Shown: positions 12,111 through 26,289, counted from the first letter of the stretch. The stretch: DNA of 64,000 bases from Atopsyche davidsoni (GCA_022113835.1 JAILWY010000001.1:2418001-2482000); one strand, 5' to 3'. Notes: generated by a model not told the origin, from the letters alone. Made by a program: numbers and translations.

Positions 12111-15100
12111 TTAAAACCAATCGCCTATCATAAAGTGCATTTAATGAAATATTGTCAGAAAAGCAAAAATAAACCATCAAACATAAAAAAAATGTTACTA
12201 TTCACTTCCATATCTAGTGATATTCATAGGGCAGCGGAAGACAATACGTTTACCACATAAAAAAATTATAAAATTTTTTGAATCTCGATATTTTAATAGT
12301 ACATGAACACTGATATAAATATCAGTATTATTTATAGTTAATTAAATATTAATGATGCAGTCCTAACAGGCAATTTTTACCTTATTGTAATTGTCACAGG
12401 AAAATGCTTAGAATTTAGACTTAATGCCATAAGTCATACTCTATAAACAATTATTTTTTGCAGGATATTATAAACTTATTAATATATATTTATTTTAACG
12501 GTTCAATAAGGAAAATATATAAGAAATTATTTTTTTATGTGCAATGAGACAACAGAACTCAGGGATAAACCTATAGGGATTCACGCTATTGTCATTACTG
12601 AGAATTTCAATTAACCATTCATAAAAATACCCAATGAATTGTGGTTACTCGTATTTGTGTCTTAACAATGCAAAACTAACTGAATTTTATTTTATGTAAA
12701 ACCCAGAGTAAATAGAATATTCAAAGAAGGAGAGATTTTACTAGATATACACTAAGAAAGCTTTTAAAGACAATCAGGAATTATACAAAAATATTTTAGT
12801 GTTAAGCTATAAAATTAAATGTAGAATTCAACATTTTAATCTAGAATCCTATTTAAATAAACGAACATATTAACATATATTATTTAGTTATTATGATAAT
12901 TTAACCTTGTATCTTCATCACTTATTTATAAGTATATTAAATCAATGTTAATACTATAATTTATATTTAAAAACTTTGTATATTGCATGACGCGTGTAAA
13001 TTACAAGCCTTTTAAATTTTTTCATATAATTTAGCCAAAACGTATCATAATAATGGAATTAAATATATTTTTGCACAAGCCATAGATAAAATAAATAACT
13101 TAAATATAAAAAAAATACTCGTGAGTAAAAATAAGTCAGTTGGTTTCCATATAATAGTGTACATATTCTATTATATTATCTCTTTCGTGAAACTGACTAA
13201 GCTCGATCATAAAGTCATGACGGATAAATATTTTTTTCTTTGTTTCTAAATACGATTAATATTATATTGCTTAGATTATTGCGTCCGTGCGAGCGAGCCG
13301 AATGGTATCGAATAGTTTCATAACCGTTATTACCCGCACAGAAACGAGGAAGCTGTCGGCCACCGATTACCGCTCCAATATGGCTGCAGGCTGTGCGAGC
13401 TAGGGCATTCCGTGTCGCAAACCAGGTGTTGTCCTCAAAGCTGCCTATACGCTGCGACACTGGAGAACCGAACTGTGATATGCCAGAAAATCATTTTTTT
13501 AAATAGGACCCTGTTGGCTAATTACCGTTAGGCTGTAATTTCTCTGTCGCAACGTGTCTAGGCTGCTTATACCGCTAGCCGGTTAAGTACGTGGTACTCT
13601 TTTAAAACTTTTTAAAGACGATATCGACAAAATAATAGGAAAATTCGCAGAAGATTTAGACAATTCTACTCACGACACAGTTTTTGGCCGATTAACGGTT
13701 GTTTTAGGGCAAATGTGGGAAACCCAGCATTAGGGCTAAAATATTTACGATGTACTACATAAATTTTGAATATATAATAATGACATTGAAAGTGACAAAT
13801 AGTGAACTGTAATATACATAAAAACAATGATGTAAGATTTCTACGCACACGGACAATATTTCCATGAACTGATTACGGATAAAATGTTCAATATTAAATT
13901 CAAGGATGTTACAATGCAAGCGCACATTTCATACAGATTATATCATGTGAATTTAGAAGTTCACGATCAACTTACAGATGTTATTTAAATTTATTTCAAG
14001 TTCCTATTAAAATGTAAATGCCATAAATAAAAATAATAAAACAACCATTAATTAAAGTTGGCCATGCCGGCGGTTCTTGTTCTGGGTATAATAATTGAGA
14101 GTTGACCGAGTGCGGCTTTAAAATGCAGATAAGCCTGGCCCAATTACTTGTATTGAAAAAAAAATAACAAAAAAAACATTTTATTGGAATGACGTATAAC
14201 ACAAAGAATACAAAATTTAATCAACTCTTTTCTGACCCAAAAATATATTAAATTTTCTTTAAAAAGATGTTAATCTGAGAAATAACTTTGCCTTGTACAA
14301 ATTGCTAAGAGACAGATAAGATACTTGGAGTTAACAATTCATAATTGTCTCAAAAGAACATCTCGTGAGAATTTACACGCGATTTATTAAAAAATATTTA
14401 TTTTATTAATATCCACGATACTTTTTCAGAAGGCCAGAGCGTTCAAACATAAACGACTGGCAAGCGAGGTCTAAATCTTTCAATAAACACCTTAAGATAA
14501 TGAGAGCACGGCTACTATTGAATTATGAGGTTTCTATTCTGGTTTTCACCTGTAAATCATTTATGCCGCTGAAAATATAATGCGCTACAGGGAGATCAAT
14601 TTATCTATAAGATTGAGTTAAAAATTTCAGCTGTAGTTTATTTACTGTTACGATATATTTTTAAAAAAAAATCTACTGTGCCATAACACATCAATAAAAA
14701 TAATTATATGTTCGTTACAAAAAATGCACGATAAATATGAATAAAACACCTCGACACAGCGCACACCAAGAATTTATTTTGTTCGCAAAATATTCAGTTG
14801 TCCATTTCCTGAAGATGATTTTGTTCTATTTGATTCGCTCGAGTACACGCGCGCTTCTTGCAAGGAAAAAACCATCGAATTTTAGAGAATATTTTTTTTA
14901 TTATACTAGCAATTTGCATTGTTTATATTTAAAAGTGTACGAACTGCTTTTAGATGAACTTATATAAAGAAATACCTGTTTTGTGTAAGCATGCTAGATA
15001 CATATAAAAAAATGTATAAATGACTTACTCATAAGCGTAGATTCTACTTTGTATAGCTATTGTGAATGCTCATAATACCCATAAAGGGCTTATTGTGCCA

Positions 15101-15549
15101 ACAATACGTATGCACATAAAAACAATGAGAAAAATTTATTAAACGTAAGTAGGATAATATGTCTCTACGGGATATATTAAATTCATAATGTGTGTATCTT
15201 AGATAAATTGATAGATTTGTTTTGTTTTTTTTTTTTTTTTTTGAGATAGTGTTCAAAGGTTGTGCTAATACTTTTCTCAAAAGCACCCTAACCTAGCTTA
15301 ACCGCTGAGCGTCGAGAAGGAGCAGACTCGTCGCAGGCCGGAGCGTCTCCGCTGTTTGCGATTCTGCCAACGTGACAGAAGTGAAAACTTGGACATGTCA
15401 CCGCCGCACTCACTCTTGCCAACGTCACAACAATAAGCCTGCAGGATATCCGTGAGCGGCGCGCCCGCGACACGAATCTGTAATGCCTGCGCCGGCAGCG
15501 CGAGCACTCCGCAACCGAGCCGGCGTGATCATCATCGTCATCATCATCA

Positions 15550-15630
15550 TCAGACGGTAATTACCACATCGCGGTCCAGCGGCCAGCACGCTTGTCTGCC
15601 GAGCACGGGGACCGGGCTCGAATTCGGGTG
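15550..15630 (+). repeat. tRNA-derived SINE-like fragment
   Basis: An A-box-like GGTCCAGCGGCCAGCACGC is followed about 35 bases later by a B-box-like GGGCTCGAATTCGGG. This resembles tRNA-derived SINE heads in insects. It does not close a full tRNA cloverleaf. Confidence 0.45.
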
Positions 15631-16636
15631 AAGAATACGATAAGCAAGTATAGGTAAAAATGATCATTAATAAAATTGATGATGTTTTTTTTATAATGGC
15701 GTTATACTGAACTTCAGATATTAATATAATTAGCTTGATCTAAAAAAAATCTAAACTAAATTAGTCTTTCAAGAACTGATCGTAATTATTGAATAAAATA
15801 TATTTTTTTTTAATTTATGCAAATATTTAAACAAAAGTAATCAATATATTTCATCCATCCTTTCCTGTCTGAACCACTATAAAATTAGGCATTCTGTTTA
15901 AAAATTATCATTTTTATCACAAATAGACCGTGTAGAGCTTTATGCATATTTGGTTTGCAAACAACTATTTTAGGGGTTATTAACAATCATTAACCTCATA
16001 ATGCATGACATTCTTGTAAAATAAAGTGATATGTAGTCGACAAAAGAATAATCACACTGCATGCTTCAAACGATATTTCCAAAGCTCTTAAAGTACATTA
16101 ATATTGTTATGGCTCAATTGATTTCACGTTCAGATAAAATTCAAGTCTACTTGTTACACGTTACAGTGCAAAAAAATGCATTTTCGAATTTAAAACTCAC
16201 TGCACGTAATCGTCGAAGAGTACGAGAATATTCATATTTCTTTTTAAAATTTCCGAATGCTTTGAAATAAACCGACATCGTGGTGCAATTTAATACGCCA
16301 GGCAAATATGCCTTTTCGGTGAATATTATCAAAATATTACCTATCCTAATAGTGGTTGAGTCACACGAACGTGATAACAAATTACTCAAAAACGTGTCTG
16401 GATTTCTAAACATGCGATAAAGAGACTAAATTTCGTACGATTATAACCATTCAAGCATAAAAAAATAATTATAAATAGTATAAAAAAATATCACGATTTC
16501 AAAATATTGAAATGCTTGCCCGGTGGTTTTTTTGTGTTCAATTTGTATTACTCCGTGTTTAATCGAGAAGTGAGCCCAATTATTTACAAAAGATAAAATA
16601 CTCATCGGTCCATAATCAAGACATGACACTATTATT

Positions 16637-16749
16637 ACGCAGACATTTCCTTCAAATATAAAACTGCGGTGTAGAAGGACCCGGGGACTACGCTGTTTTC
16701 CCTTTAGTAAACCATGAACACTGGTTCAGCTTGAGTATATATGCTCAGT
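16637..16749 (+). repeat. Repeat family A, copy 2 (3' fragment)
   Basis: It contains CGCAGACATTTCCTTCAAAT, AAAACTGCGGTGTAGAAGGA, CCCGGGGAC, AAACCATGAACACTGG and TTCAGCTTGAGTATAT in the same order as the 36121 and 48728 copies. Only the distal third of the repeat is present. Confidence 0.7.
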
Positions 16750-17030
16750 ATGCTATCGTGATTAGATATTAAAGCGAAGCAAAATTTGCATTAAAACATT
16801 TTTATCGAGTCTAAATAATTTTTATTTTATCAATGATTCCCAAGTGACGAAAAAAAGGTGCGTTCGCAAAGATAATACAAATACACTGAATATACCTTAT
16901 ATTATTAAAACATATATAAAAATTAAGAAAATGTTCAATTGAAGAAGGTAAGAAATTCACTGTTAACGTTTCCACAACACTTCAAGTCTTCCACAAAACA
17001 GATCGATTGAATATTGAACTAGTGTCGTTG

Positions 17031-17057
17031 GCACAGCACAGGCACGGCACAGGCACA

Positions 17058-17091
<34 letters not shown>

Positions 17092-17092
17092 T
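17031..17092. repeat. (CACAGG)n hexanucleotide minisatellite
   Basis: About ten units of GGCACA/GGCACG. It creates artificial Gln/Ala-rich and Val/Pro-rich open frames on the two strands. Confidence 0.92.
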
Positions 17093-18180
17093 GAGGGCAG
17101 GCGAGGGTCACTGGAGTGGAGCAGACGCGGCGTGCGGCCTCTCCGGAGCTCTGCGCGGCACTGGCCCGTCGCCGGCCTCACCTGGCCCGACACCCAACGG
17201 TGGGGCGCACACTCCTCAATCATGCTAAATTATTATTACATTTCAAGATTCTTTATTTTATTATCAATTAATCAATTCACAATAGTTATTGTGACTATGG
17301 TTATAACATGGTGTGGGGCATCCTGATCCTGCGCGCAGGTTACATGCGCGTACATGTATTTCTTTGTTTTCGTTATTGAGTTGTGTAGGGAAAATATATA
17401 ATAATATATATAACTGAGAACTAGGGTAAACTGAGTGAATTTACCGAGTTTATATAATGCATACAACCCATTATTATAAAGGAACAGTAGCTGTATTAAG
17501 TATATTTTACAACACATGTTGTATTTTGGTGTGCTTATGTATTTCAGATCTAAGGGTTGAGTAAAATAATCACCCCAACATTTGTTTACTGGCGACTTGG
17601 CGTTCCTTCTTGAATAGGTTCCGCCGGAAAGCCGTCGGAGACTGTTAGATTGCTAACATCATTACAATAAACTTAATATCTATATTATCTGATCATTTTA
17701 GTAGAGTCATACACTACTTCGTCTTCCCGTAAGGGACATCTGAGATTTTTAACTATTAAAACAGGTTTTTTTTTCAGTAGATAGCATAAATATTGACATT
17801 TTTCTATTTGAGCTTTCCCTACATGCAATTCTACTATAACTTTATTTGCAAAAATAAATAAGCACAAATACTGCTTTAAAACATTTTTTTTTGTCAAAAT
17901 CTAATAAAGAATCGAAAAAAAAAATCGGAAAAAACATTTTCAAAACCATGTAAGATCAATCATTTTTTTAATAATATTTTGTACCGTTTTCATTGAAATT
18001 GTTTTACATCCCCAAACAGTTAAGCAAAATTGTTAAAATTCACAATAAACTTTACACCAAAATTTACTTTTAAAGCCACAATATTTTTAGGTTAGTTGTC
18101 CGAAATTATTTAATTATTGCGCTACATTTGATAGGTTGAAGAACACTGACCCAATCGCTCCATTCTAAATGAGTAGATGG

Positions 18181-18222
18181 CGAGGGGGGTGGCTGAGGGG
18201 GGCAGAGGGGGGCAGAGGGGGT
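18181..18222. repeat. GGGGGGCAGA-type short tandem repeat
   Basis: Three to four imperfect 10-11-bp G-rich units. Confidence 0.7.
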
Positions 18223-18267
18223 GTCCTTGCCTCCATACGACTCAAATCAGCCAAAAAGGCTCGCCGT

Positions 18268-18323
18268 ATTACATTACACATTACAAATTGCACGTTACAC
18301 GTTACATGTTACACGTTACATAC
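18268..18323. repeat. TTACAC/TTACAT-type short tandem repeat
   Basis: Imperfect 7-10-bp units around CGTTACA and CATTACA are repeated about six times. Confidence 0.75.
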
Positions 18324-20587
18324 ACTGACAATTCACTTTTTTATCCTCCGAGTCTCCTTGCTCAACGCTCAATGCTAATGCGGCAAGAAAAAAAAAACGC
18401 CTTAAAAAAGCAGACTGAAAAAGCGGTCCAAAGAAAGCAAACAATACCCGGGGAAATACGTACACATTTAGAGAATATTTAAAAAATACAATACTGTCAT
18501 AAAATAAGATAGTTGGAGAACAACAAAAAAAAACGATTCTCAGATAACCTGTAAATATTATGATAAACTAAGAAAAAACTAGTGAAATTATTAGAAAGTA
18601 TAAAAATATTGTTGCGTTGTTGCGTATAAAATTTTAGGATAATTTTTGGTACTGTTTGGTCACAATTTTTTTAAGGTATAAATGAAGTGTTTTAAAACTT
18701 AAATGAAAAAAAAAAAAACGATTGTTGTATAACACAATTTTACTACTTAATATAAGTGAGTATAAATTAAGAGATAATAAAAAGCAAGGAAGTTGAATAA
18801 TAACAAAGAACGAATAACGATGTAAAACAAGAAATTATATTACACAATTTATGATAAAAAAAAAATTAAAAAAACTTGCAGCGTTACAGCCTGACTTCCG
18901 ACACTTATTTTTAAAAATATTAAATCAACTGTTTATTGCTATTTATCTTCAGCAAAATATTTTATTCCACATCGGCGTACACAACCAACCAACAAATGTG
19001 AACTCTTATTTGCTTGTGACATTTATTAGTTTCAAAGTTTATCAGTGTTGTTGCCAAACTACGAAAATACAATGATATTTTTTCAAAGATTTTTTGTTAA
19101 TCCTTAAATAATTTACGAAAAAGAGATAAAAACGTTGTCTCAATTGATTGTTTTTAAATTAACATTCAAAATGCTTGATTTCGTGAAAAAAGTCTGAATA
19201 TTTGATATTAGGAATTTAATGTTTCATTGCTGATGTAAATTATTATATTTTACGCTGTATACTTAGTAAGTAATATACTGAACACAACAATGAGTATTCA
19301 ATGTTTCATAAAACGAGACTTGAAATCACTTTATGTATCTGACAAGATGCGACACCTAATATTTTTTTGTAACTACTTGGTCATCAATCAATTTGAAACC
19401 TCACTTTACAAACAATATATTAATCGATAGCGTCCTAATTTAATTATTAATGATACGCAATTCAATTTATTAGATATAAGCATTATAAGTATTAAGGTGA
19501 CATCTTCTGTAGCATATTCAATTCCAATGTTTATAATAAGCCCCTGGCTATAATCTGCAAACCAATTAAGACAACCAGATTATTTAACTGGTCGAAACAA
19601 GCGTAGGATTAGAATGACAAGCGGTTGGCCGTGTCCGCAGAATCTGATGGCTATTAAGATCTTTCCCATAGTAAATAAGGCCATTAAATTTCAGGAACGC
19701 CAGTCCAAGAGAACGCCCTTGCACATCGCGACGAGCAGAGAACGTCCGGATTTTGAGACAAACGTAAAACAACCTATAACCGCGATGAATTTATTTATGT
19801 TTCATGTTAATCCGGCGAGTTAATTATAATATTAAAATGGATTTTTGCAGACAGACACGTCAGCCGGACTGGTTGGTTCTTCGACATTTTAGTCTGTTTT
19901 CTATTTCGTTTGAGAACAGGTCTCGCTTGACGCGATCCAATGAGAAGATAACAATTTAATGCACACATTTTCCCCTTCCAAAACTATTGCCGTTCTATTT
20001 CTACAGAATAATCAAATGATTTATTGAAAGAATTGAATAATGCATTCATTCATAAATACCCAAAGGTAGTTACTGTGAATTTGTTTGAAGCCATTAATTA
20101 CCTGGACCACCTTCTTTCCCTTCTATTTTGATTTCATTTCCCATATTTCAAACTAAGATTTTTGAATGAGAAGTGAATAACCTCACTTATCTGTAAGAGC
20201 GGGAGGCTGCAATGCTACAGGCAGGTAAGCAAGCAGTCCGAAGATTTCAGAAGCAATTGCTTCTGTGTCCAGTTTAGTATGTCTCTAGCATTTGCAGGAA
20301 AAAAACTTTATTCTCAAAGAGTATTACGACCCTTTGATGCTTTGCAAATAGGCTATATATAACCAAAAAAGTATACGTCATGCTTTTTTACCATAATCGG
20401 GAGATCTCTTACATTGCCCATTCTGGGCAAAACTCTCTCATTTGTGAAGCGGTCAACCTATGGTATTTAAAGTATTCTCCTATAAAGCCTCACTTTAAAT
20501 GCCTCGATTTTTTGCATGGTTGCTGTCTTGAATGCCCAGGCTCCACAAAGAAGATAATAACCAAAACCAAATTTTAAAAACGAATTA

Positions 20588-20668
20588 TTTTAATTTATCT
20601 ACCCGGATTTGAACCCGGAGTTTCGTGGCCGCTAAGCAAGCGTGCAGTAACTGAAACACGAGCCGGTG
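20588..20668 (-). repeat. tRNA-like SINE fragment
   Basis: On the minus strand a B-box-like GGGTTCAAATCCGGGTAG lies about 50 bases after GGCTCGTGTTTCAG. The T-arm would pair CCGG with CCGG, but the acceptor stem does not close, so it reads as a decayed tRNA-derived retroposon rather than a tRNA gene. Confidence 0.4.
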
Positions 20669-21639
20669 ATATATAGACTGTGCGCCGTCGCTGCTTATAT
20701 AGTAAAGACCAACGTGAGTAATAAAAAAAAACAACGTTACTTCAAACAAAGCTGTCGTTGGCAATTAATTCTAATGTAATACCTCGTGAGAAGGTGAGGG
20801 TCCATGAGATCGTTAGGGGCAATTTTACATTGCACATTAAAGGCACTCTCAGTCCATGTAGAGCTGCAGAAACACAGCTGCGGAGGAGCGACCGCTCGTT
20901 AGCGGATTGAAAGAAAGTTTTTTTTTTTACAACAGCATAACATTTCATATATGTTCACTCAACAAGCTACGTCAGACACGAGTGATGAGAACTCAACAGT
21001 GAATCGTTTATGCGCGATAAAATCTTAGAACCTGTATTATTTTAATCGAATTAAAAATATTAAAAAATAATCCAAAAACCAGTATGTTACAACCTAAGCA
21101 AGATCCGAAAAAACAAATCGCCTCGCGGTCGAGTACCTAATATATTTTCTTAAAAACTACAGTATCCCGAATTCGATTTGGCAAATAGCAATTTTCGTTT
21201 TTTTTTTAATCCTACAAAAAAACATGAACTACTACTTGGTTCAATGTAAAGGAAAACCTTGAAAAAAAAACTCTCTCTTATAAAGGTTTTATTAGGTTTT
21301 ATGTACTCGTATCTTAGCTATAAACTCCCGCATCACCAGATTTTCGACATAAAGCGAAATTATATGTTTGAAGGTACGTTTGTTTGCCGACAACAGATTC
21401 TCGGAATCAAATTCAAGCAATCAAAGTTTTATTTTAATTCTGAAAATACGTACGAATCCAGACTCTCGATCTTCCTCTGTTGTTTGCGGCCTACTCCAAA
21501 AGAGTGTTATGCTTATAAACTAATGTGGTTCGTGCTCCGGAGCACGTGAAGTAAAAATAAAAAAAAATAGCAGATAAAACTATGATTACATAGCTAACCT
21601 TATTCTCGTTATCAATTTAATACAGTGTGAAATAACAGT

Positions 21640-21960
21640 CTTTCTTACGGAGGCGGAAGCTGCAAAGACAGTTGCTTTTCGCTATCTGCCCGCACGCATC
21701 TCTGGACGATTCCGCGAGTTTGTATGCAATCAGAGCGCGCCATCGCCCGCGCCACGCCGGCCAGATGTCTTTTTAATAACAGCACGGCAAGCGGCAGCGG
21801 TACCGGCAGATTACATTTCCATCGTAATTCACGTTAAACTCTCCAAATTATATAATAATCGCCCGGCTTCCCGCGACCAAAGACTAACGGACCCCCGGAA
21901 CTAACTATCGACACTGGCCGTCTTGCGCCTAGCAAGGCTTCAAACTTTTCATAAATCTAC
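21640..21960. promoter_or_regulatory. GC-richer non-coding block, candidate enhancer
   Basis: About 320 bp of high-complexity sequence with CpGs in AT-rich intron. No open frame is convincing and no repeat similarity was found in the window. A CRE palindrome (TGACGTCA) follows at 22004. Regulatory function is an inference. Confidence 0.25.
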
Positions 21961-22003
21961 CTATCCTCTGCGTGCACATGATTTATATATATATATATTT
22001 GGA

Positions 22004-22011
22004 TGACGTCA
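22004..22011. promoter_or_regulatory. CRE/ATF palindrome TGACGTCA
   Basis: A perfect consensus for CREB/ATF-type bZIP factors, 40 bp past a GC-richer block. A single 8-mer can occur by chance. Confidence 0.3.
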
Positions 22012-23381
22012 CAGCGTGGCCTATTTTAAATATACTACTGTTAATGCTGGAAACAGAAGTTAGACCGATGACCAAGTTGTTCTCGAAGCATTCGAAGCCA
22101 ACTGTACCTGCGGTCAGTTTGCCAAAGTCTTTAGCAATAACAGTGAAAACACAGAAGACTTGATTCAAACAGAGTTTTTCACCTTTCCAGAATATTCCAA
22201 TATGATTTTATTAAAGTATTATTTTTGTAATCACTGTATAATACAGGCATCGAAAATTTGCATTTAACCCTTATGTTCCGTAAAATACATATATTTTTCC
22301 ATTACTAATCTATGGACTACAAAACAGAAATCCATAAATCAAAACGCTCTAGTATTGGCAAAGCAAATCTATAAAAATCCCAAGACATGTTACAAATAAA
22401 TGTGAATACCCGATTGGCTAGAAGATTACAAACGTTTAAGTTTGTGAGTACTATCGCCTTTATTAACCCAGTGTGTCGTGAATAAAATAAAAAAAAACAT
22501 TTTTCCATATCGGATCATTAGATAACAACGAAAACATACTAACAAGTTTTTACTGCGAATGTCTTACAACATGTGTTCGTTAAGTAAGCTCGAACAAAAG
22601 CTCCAAGCCGGCCAAAGTTCAATTGAAACCACAACGAGAGCGATCCGTCCCCCCCGATCCATCCCCCGGCGAGGGCGGATCGAACCGGAAGCCGATAAGT
22701 TACCGCGGTTATCGCTCTCGGGTTCGAACCCCCGTTGGACGAACCGCAATGCCTCAATCCGACGCTAATGTATCGCTGGATGTAAACTCCCGATGTGTCG
22801 ATATATGGACGTTTCACTTATACGGCCACCTTCAGCGAAAAACTTAATATATAACCACTACTTTCTTTCTTTTGGCAACTTTTACAATTTACTAAACCTA
22901 TAATTAAAACGACTTTTAATTTAACCTTTTTTTAATTACACTTTTACTAATAATTTCACTTTTACTAATAATGAGTGCTTTACACAATTTTATGATAAAA
23001 TATCAAATAGTCTTAGCTACGTAGATTTTAAATTGTATACTACATTAAAAGGCCATAATAAAAAAACAAGACGTGTAAATTTCGAAACAACTTCAAGATA
23101 AAAACAAGCATAACCTAATAATAACGCAACGGTCAGTTTTAAGTCGATGTTGATATGTCTTATTGACACACGCACTTTTTAAAGGCAACACAATAAAAAT
23201 AAATGTCAAACTCTTATTAGTACATTCTGTGAGGACACTTTCCGTGCTTGTCAAATTTATTTACTAAGCCAGGTTTACGTAAACCATGGTTTATTTAAGT
23301 CAGTCTTATCGTGCGTCGTTTTTTTCTTCTTTTTTATAGATTTTCAGAGTATAGTTGAAGGTAATATGAGTTATATGATAT

Positions 23382-23753
23382 ATTGAAAACGATTAAAGAA
23401 AACTCTCAGAAAATATCATCGTGACTTGTGAGGGATTCGAACCCACATCCCCAAGCTTTCATGGCCGGTGCATTTATCCAACTATGCTAACGAGCCACTG
23501 CAATTTAGTGAGAATTTTTAATAATCATATTCTACATATGAACTAATATGCTCGGGCTAATCATTAAATATTGATTAGCCCGAGCATATTAGTTCATATG
23601 TAGAATATGATTATTAAAAATTCTCACTAAATTGCAGTGGCTCGTTAGCATAGTTGGATAAATGCACCGGCCATGAAAGCTTGGGGATGTGGGTTCGAAT
23701 CCCTCACAAGTCACGATGATATTTTCTGAGAGTTTTCTTTAATCGTTTTCAAT
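23382..23753. repeat. Perfect 182-bp-arm palindrome containing a tRNA-like sequence
   Basis: Arms 23382-23563 and 23572-23753 are inverted copies with no mismatch seen by eye, around an 8-nt spacer. Each arm carries a tRNA-like head: GTGGCTCGTTAGCATAGTTG (A box) and GGGTTCGAATCCC (B box), about 45 bases apart. The acceptor stem does not close, so this is a tRNA-derived SINE rather than a functional tRNA. Perfect identity means a very recent inverted duplication, ongoing gene conversion, or an assembly artefact. Confidence 0.9.
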
Positions 23754-24289
23754 GTATGAAAAAATGTGCTTAATCACATAAACATACTAATACCTGCATG
23801 GGTAAATAAAAACGCATTCTGATTGACATTAATCTAAATTAATATTATATGATATAAGTAAAAAAAATAGCTGTATACCGAGGATAATTTATGAAAAACT
23901 TTTATTATATAACAATACAAAAAATGGTTTAAGATTTATTACTTTTTTTTAATTAACCGTGGTGGTATTTTACCTAATGCAGTAATATACTTTAAATAAA
24001 TGGCCTTCCGGGAGTTCAGTCAGTCAGGATCCAAGCGGTTTTCAATCTATGGCCATATAACTCTAAAATCAACACTACATCAAACTACAATCCCATAAAC
24101 GACATTTACTTAACATGGCTTTTAAGCTCTGAAATTGAAACGTGAGAAAATTTAAGAAGAAACGCGTCATAACACCCAAGATCACAGCATTACTAAGCAA
24201 AGGAGAGGCACGACACCATTTCTAAAACAGACCTTATACGTAAAATACCATCTTATGATAAGTAAAAATCACAACCCCTATCTTCGGAC

Positions 24290-24420
24290 CATCCCCAGGC
24301 AGGCAGTATCGTCTCCGTGAGACGCGAGCCCAGTGTTTAGTCGATACTAGTTCGTTCACCCGGTGCTTCGCCTCCCTGCGGACCCCTCCAGCACCGCCGA
24401 TTTATATGCAACTCTATTAT
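24290..24420. promoter_or_regulatory. GC-richer non-coding block
   Basis: About 130 bp of CpG-containing, repeat-free sequence (CCCGGTGCTTCGCCTCCC) between AT-rich flanks. No coding signal was seen. Candidate regulatory DNA on composition only. Confidence 0.2.
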
Positions 24421-25188
24421 TCATAGGTAAGCGATGCGATGTTCACTTTACCGTTTAAACTCGCGTTGAAAAGTTTATAGATACTGGATCAAACAATGTT
24501 TACATCTACTATTTTGGTATTTTATCCTCTTTAAAGTATGCTTACGATTCAGATATTTTTTATCGATATTCCAAAACAGTTAATTCCAATATAAGAGATA
24601 TCTTTAAAAATCATATCTTTTAAGTTAATAAATTGTTTTTTTTTTTCAGTAAACTGTGTCACATTATCTGCACTAATTACAAGTGAGAAAAATAAAAAAG
24701 CAATGGGTATTATAAGGTAATAAAATACTAAATCTGTAGTAATAAACATCTTAACATGAGTCCATGAGCAAGAAGCCAACATGGACACAATGATAAAGTT
24801 GGACAGCGTGCAAACAAAATAAATCCCAATGTCTGCGGAAAAATATTTGATTAAATGATTTTGAAAAAAAGTTGTTTGGCAACCAATCGGTTGAAAAAAG
24901 TACGCACTCGTTTTATTATTTTATTCTGTATATGTGAAATAAGCAATTGATTTTAAAAAAAAATTGTATTATGATAAAATACTGGATGCTAACACACACA
25001 GTATATTATTCAATTCAACCCACAAAAGACATGCAATGCGATAAATCCCCGGACGCAGATGGTAAGGGATGAAGGCCCCTTGCGCTGACCGGACCGGCCA
25101 ACTGCAGTCTTCGGGACAACACAGAAATGCACTCTTTCGCGGCTTCGGCGTCCCGGATAATTGCATTATCAATGGAGGATGCGCGCAT

Positions 25189-25220
25189 CCCCCCCCCCCC
25201 CGACCTAACCTAACCTAACC
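25189..25220. repeat. Poly-C run followed by interstitial insect telomere-type repeat
   Basis: A run of 13 C is followed within two bases by (CCTAA)3CC, the complement of the insect telomere unit TTAGG. The tract is too short to be a telomere. Confidence 0.8.
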
Positions 25221-26289
25221 CCCCAACCCCCACTCCTCGCGTCACCCCAAAGGTCCTTTTGTTTTATTACACAACTTTCATAATACAGAGTGAAAAATAC
25301 TCGCTTACAAACATTTTATGTTTTGATACACATAACCAAAAAAAAAAATGATTTATGCAATTTATTTTAATATAAAAGTGAATCATTCTTTTTTTAATAA
25401 TAATAAAAATAGCAGCCAGTGAATTATTTAAATGACATAGTAAGGTTTCCTATTGCGCGTTATCTGTACGTGTAGTTAAAGTAATGTTATTTCATTTGTA
25501 ACGATTAGATGTTAGAATCATTTATAATAAAATAATTGAAACATAAAACACAATATCCTTAAAATTTTCCGTGAACTAAATATGAAGTGCTATTTAAGAA
25601 TTCTTCTGGCATTTCTTGACCACAATCTGATCGAACGGTCCCGGGTACAATTTTCGCCCTGACAAGCGAATCCCATGCTGACGTTTCAGTTTTGTCGACA
25701 ATAATTTGTATAGGCATTATATGTGTCAAAATAAAAGACCAGCACAAGCGTATTTAATCGGTTGATCGCAACGCTGACTCACTATACAGTTGTAAAAGAA
25801 GAACGTTCACAGAATTAAAAGTGATACACGTTGAGTTTGATCCGACTGTATACAGCGCGGTCTAAAAGGCGGAATCCTTGAAATGAGATACACTGTATAT
25901 CACACGGTGGCAACCTAGATTATAATTAATACAATGCATTCATATCACGATATCGCGAATGCCGCAGTAAACGCTAAACTAATCGAAGCAAGACTTGAAA
26001 ATGTAACAATAACTACATTATGAATTTCATGACCAATTTATAATACCTCACGATGGTTCAGATACTGTTTTGTATTAAAAATTGAATAATTTTTAATTTC
26101 CGTTTCCTAGTAGATAACACATTTTTTTGGCTAAAATTAAATTATTGAAATTAAATCAAGGCTATAGAAGTAACATTGTATTATTGAATAATTTATCATT
26201 ATACAAATCATTAATTTATAGAATATTAATGGAATGTAATTTTATAATGAATTATTTCCGTTGATTTGGTTTGCTTTCAAATTAAATTC

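Noticed and set aside
15298..15507. Minus frame containing MSKFSLLSRWQNRKQRRRSG
   Set aside because: Looks protein-like and lies in a GC-rich block, but the only donor-like site is weak and leaves the wrong phase for the Mob2 exon.
16963..17228. Gln/Ala and Val/Pro repeat frames; a CAG|GTGAGG donor near 17177 on the minus strand
   Set aside because: The frames come from the (CACAGG)n repeat. The donor after a 14-codon frame is in the wrong phase for Mob2 and no other partner exon was found.
23640..23722. Functional tRNA gene in the palindrome arm
   Set aside because: A and B boxes are present, but the acceptor stem does not pair and the T stem has a mismatch, so it is SINE-like.
24400..24432. 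ATAG|GTAAGC on the + strand as a ratchet point
   Set aside because: Weak pyrimidine tract, TAG rather than CAG, and wrong strand.
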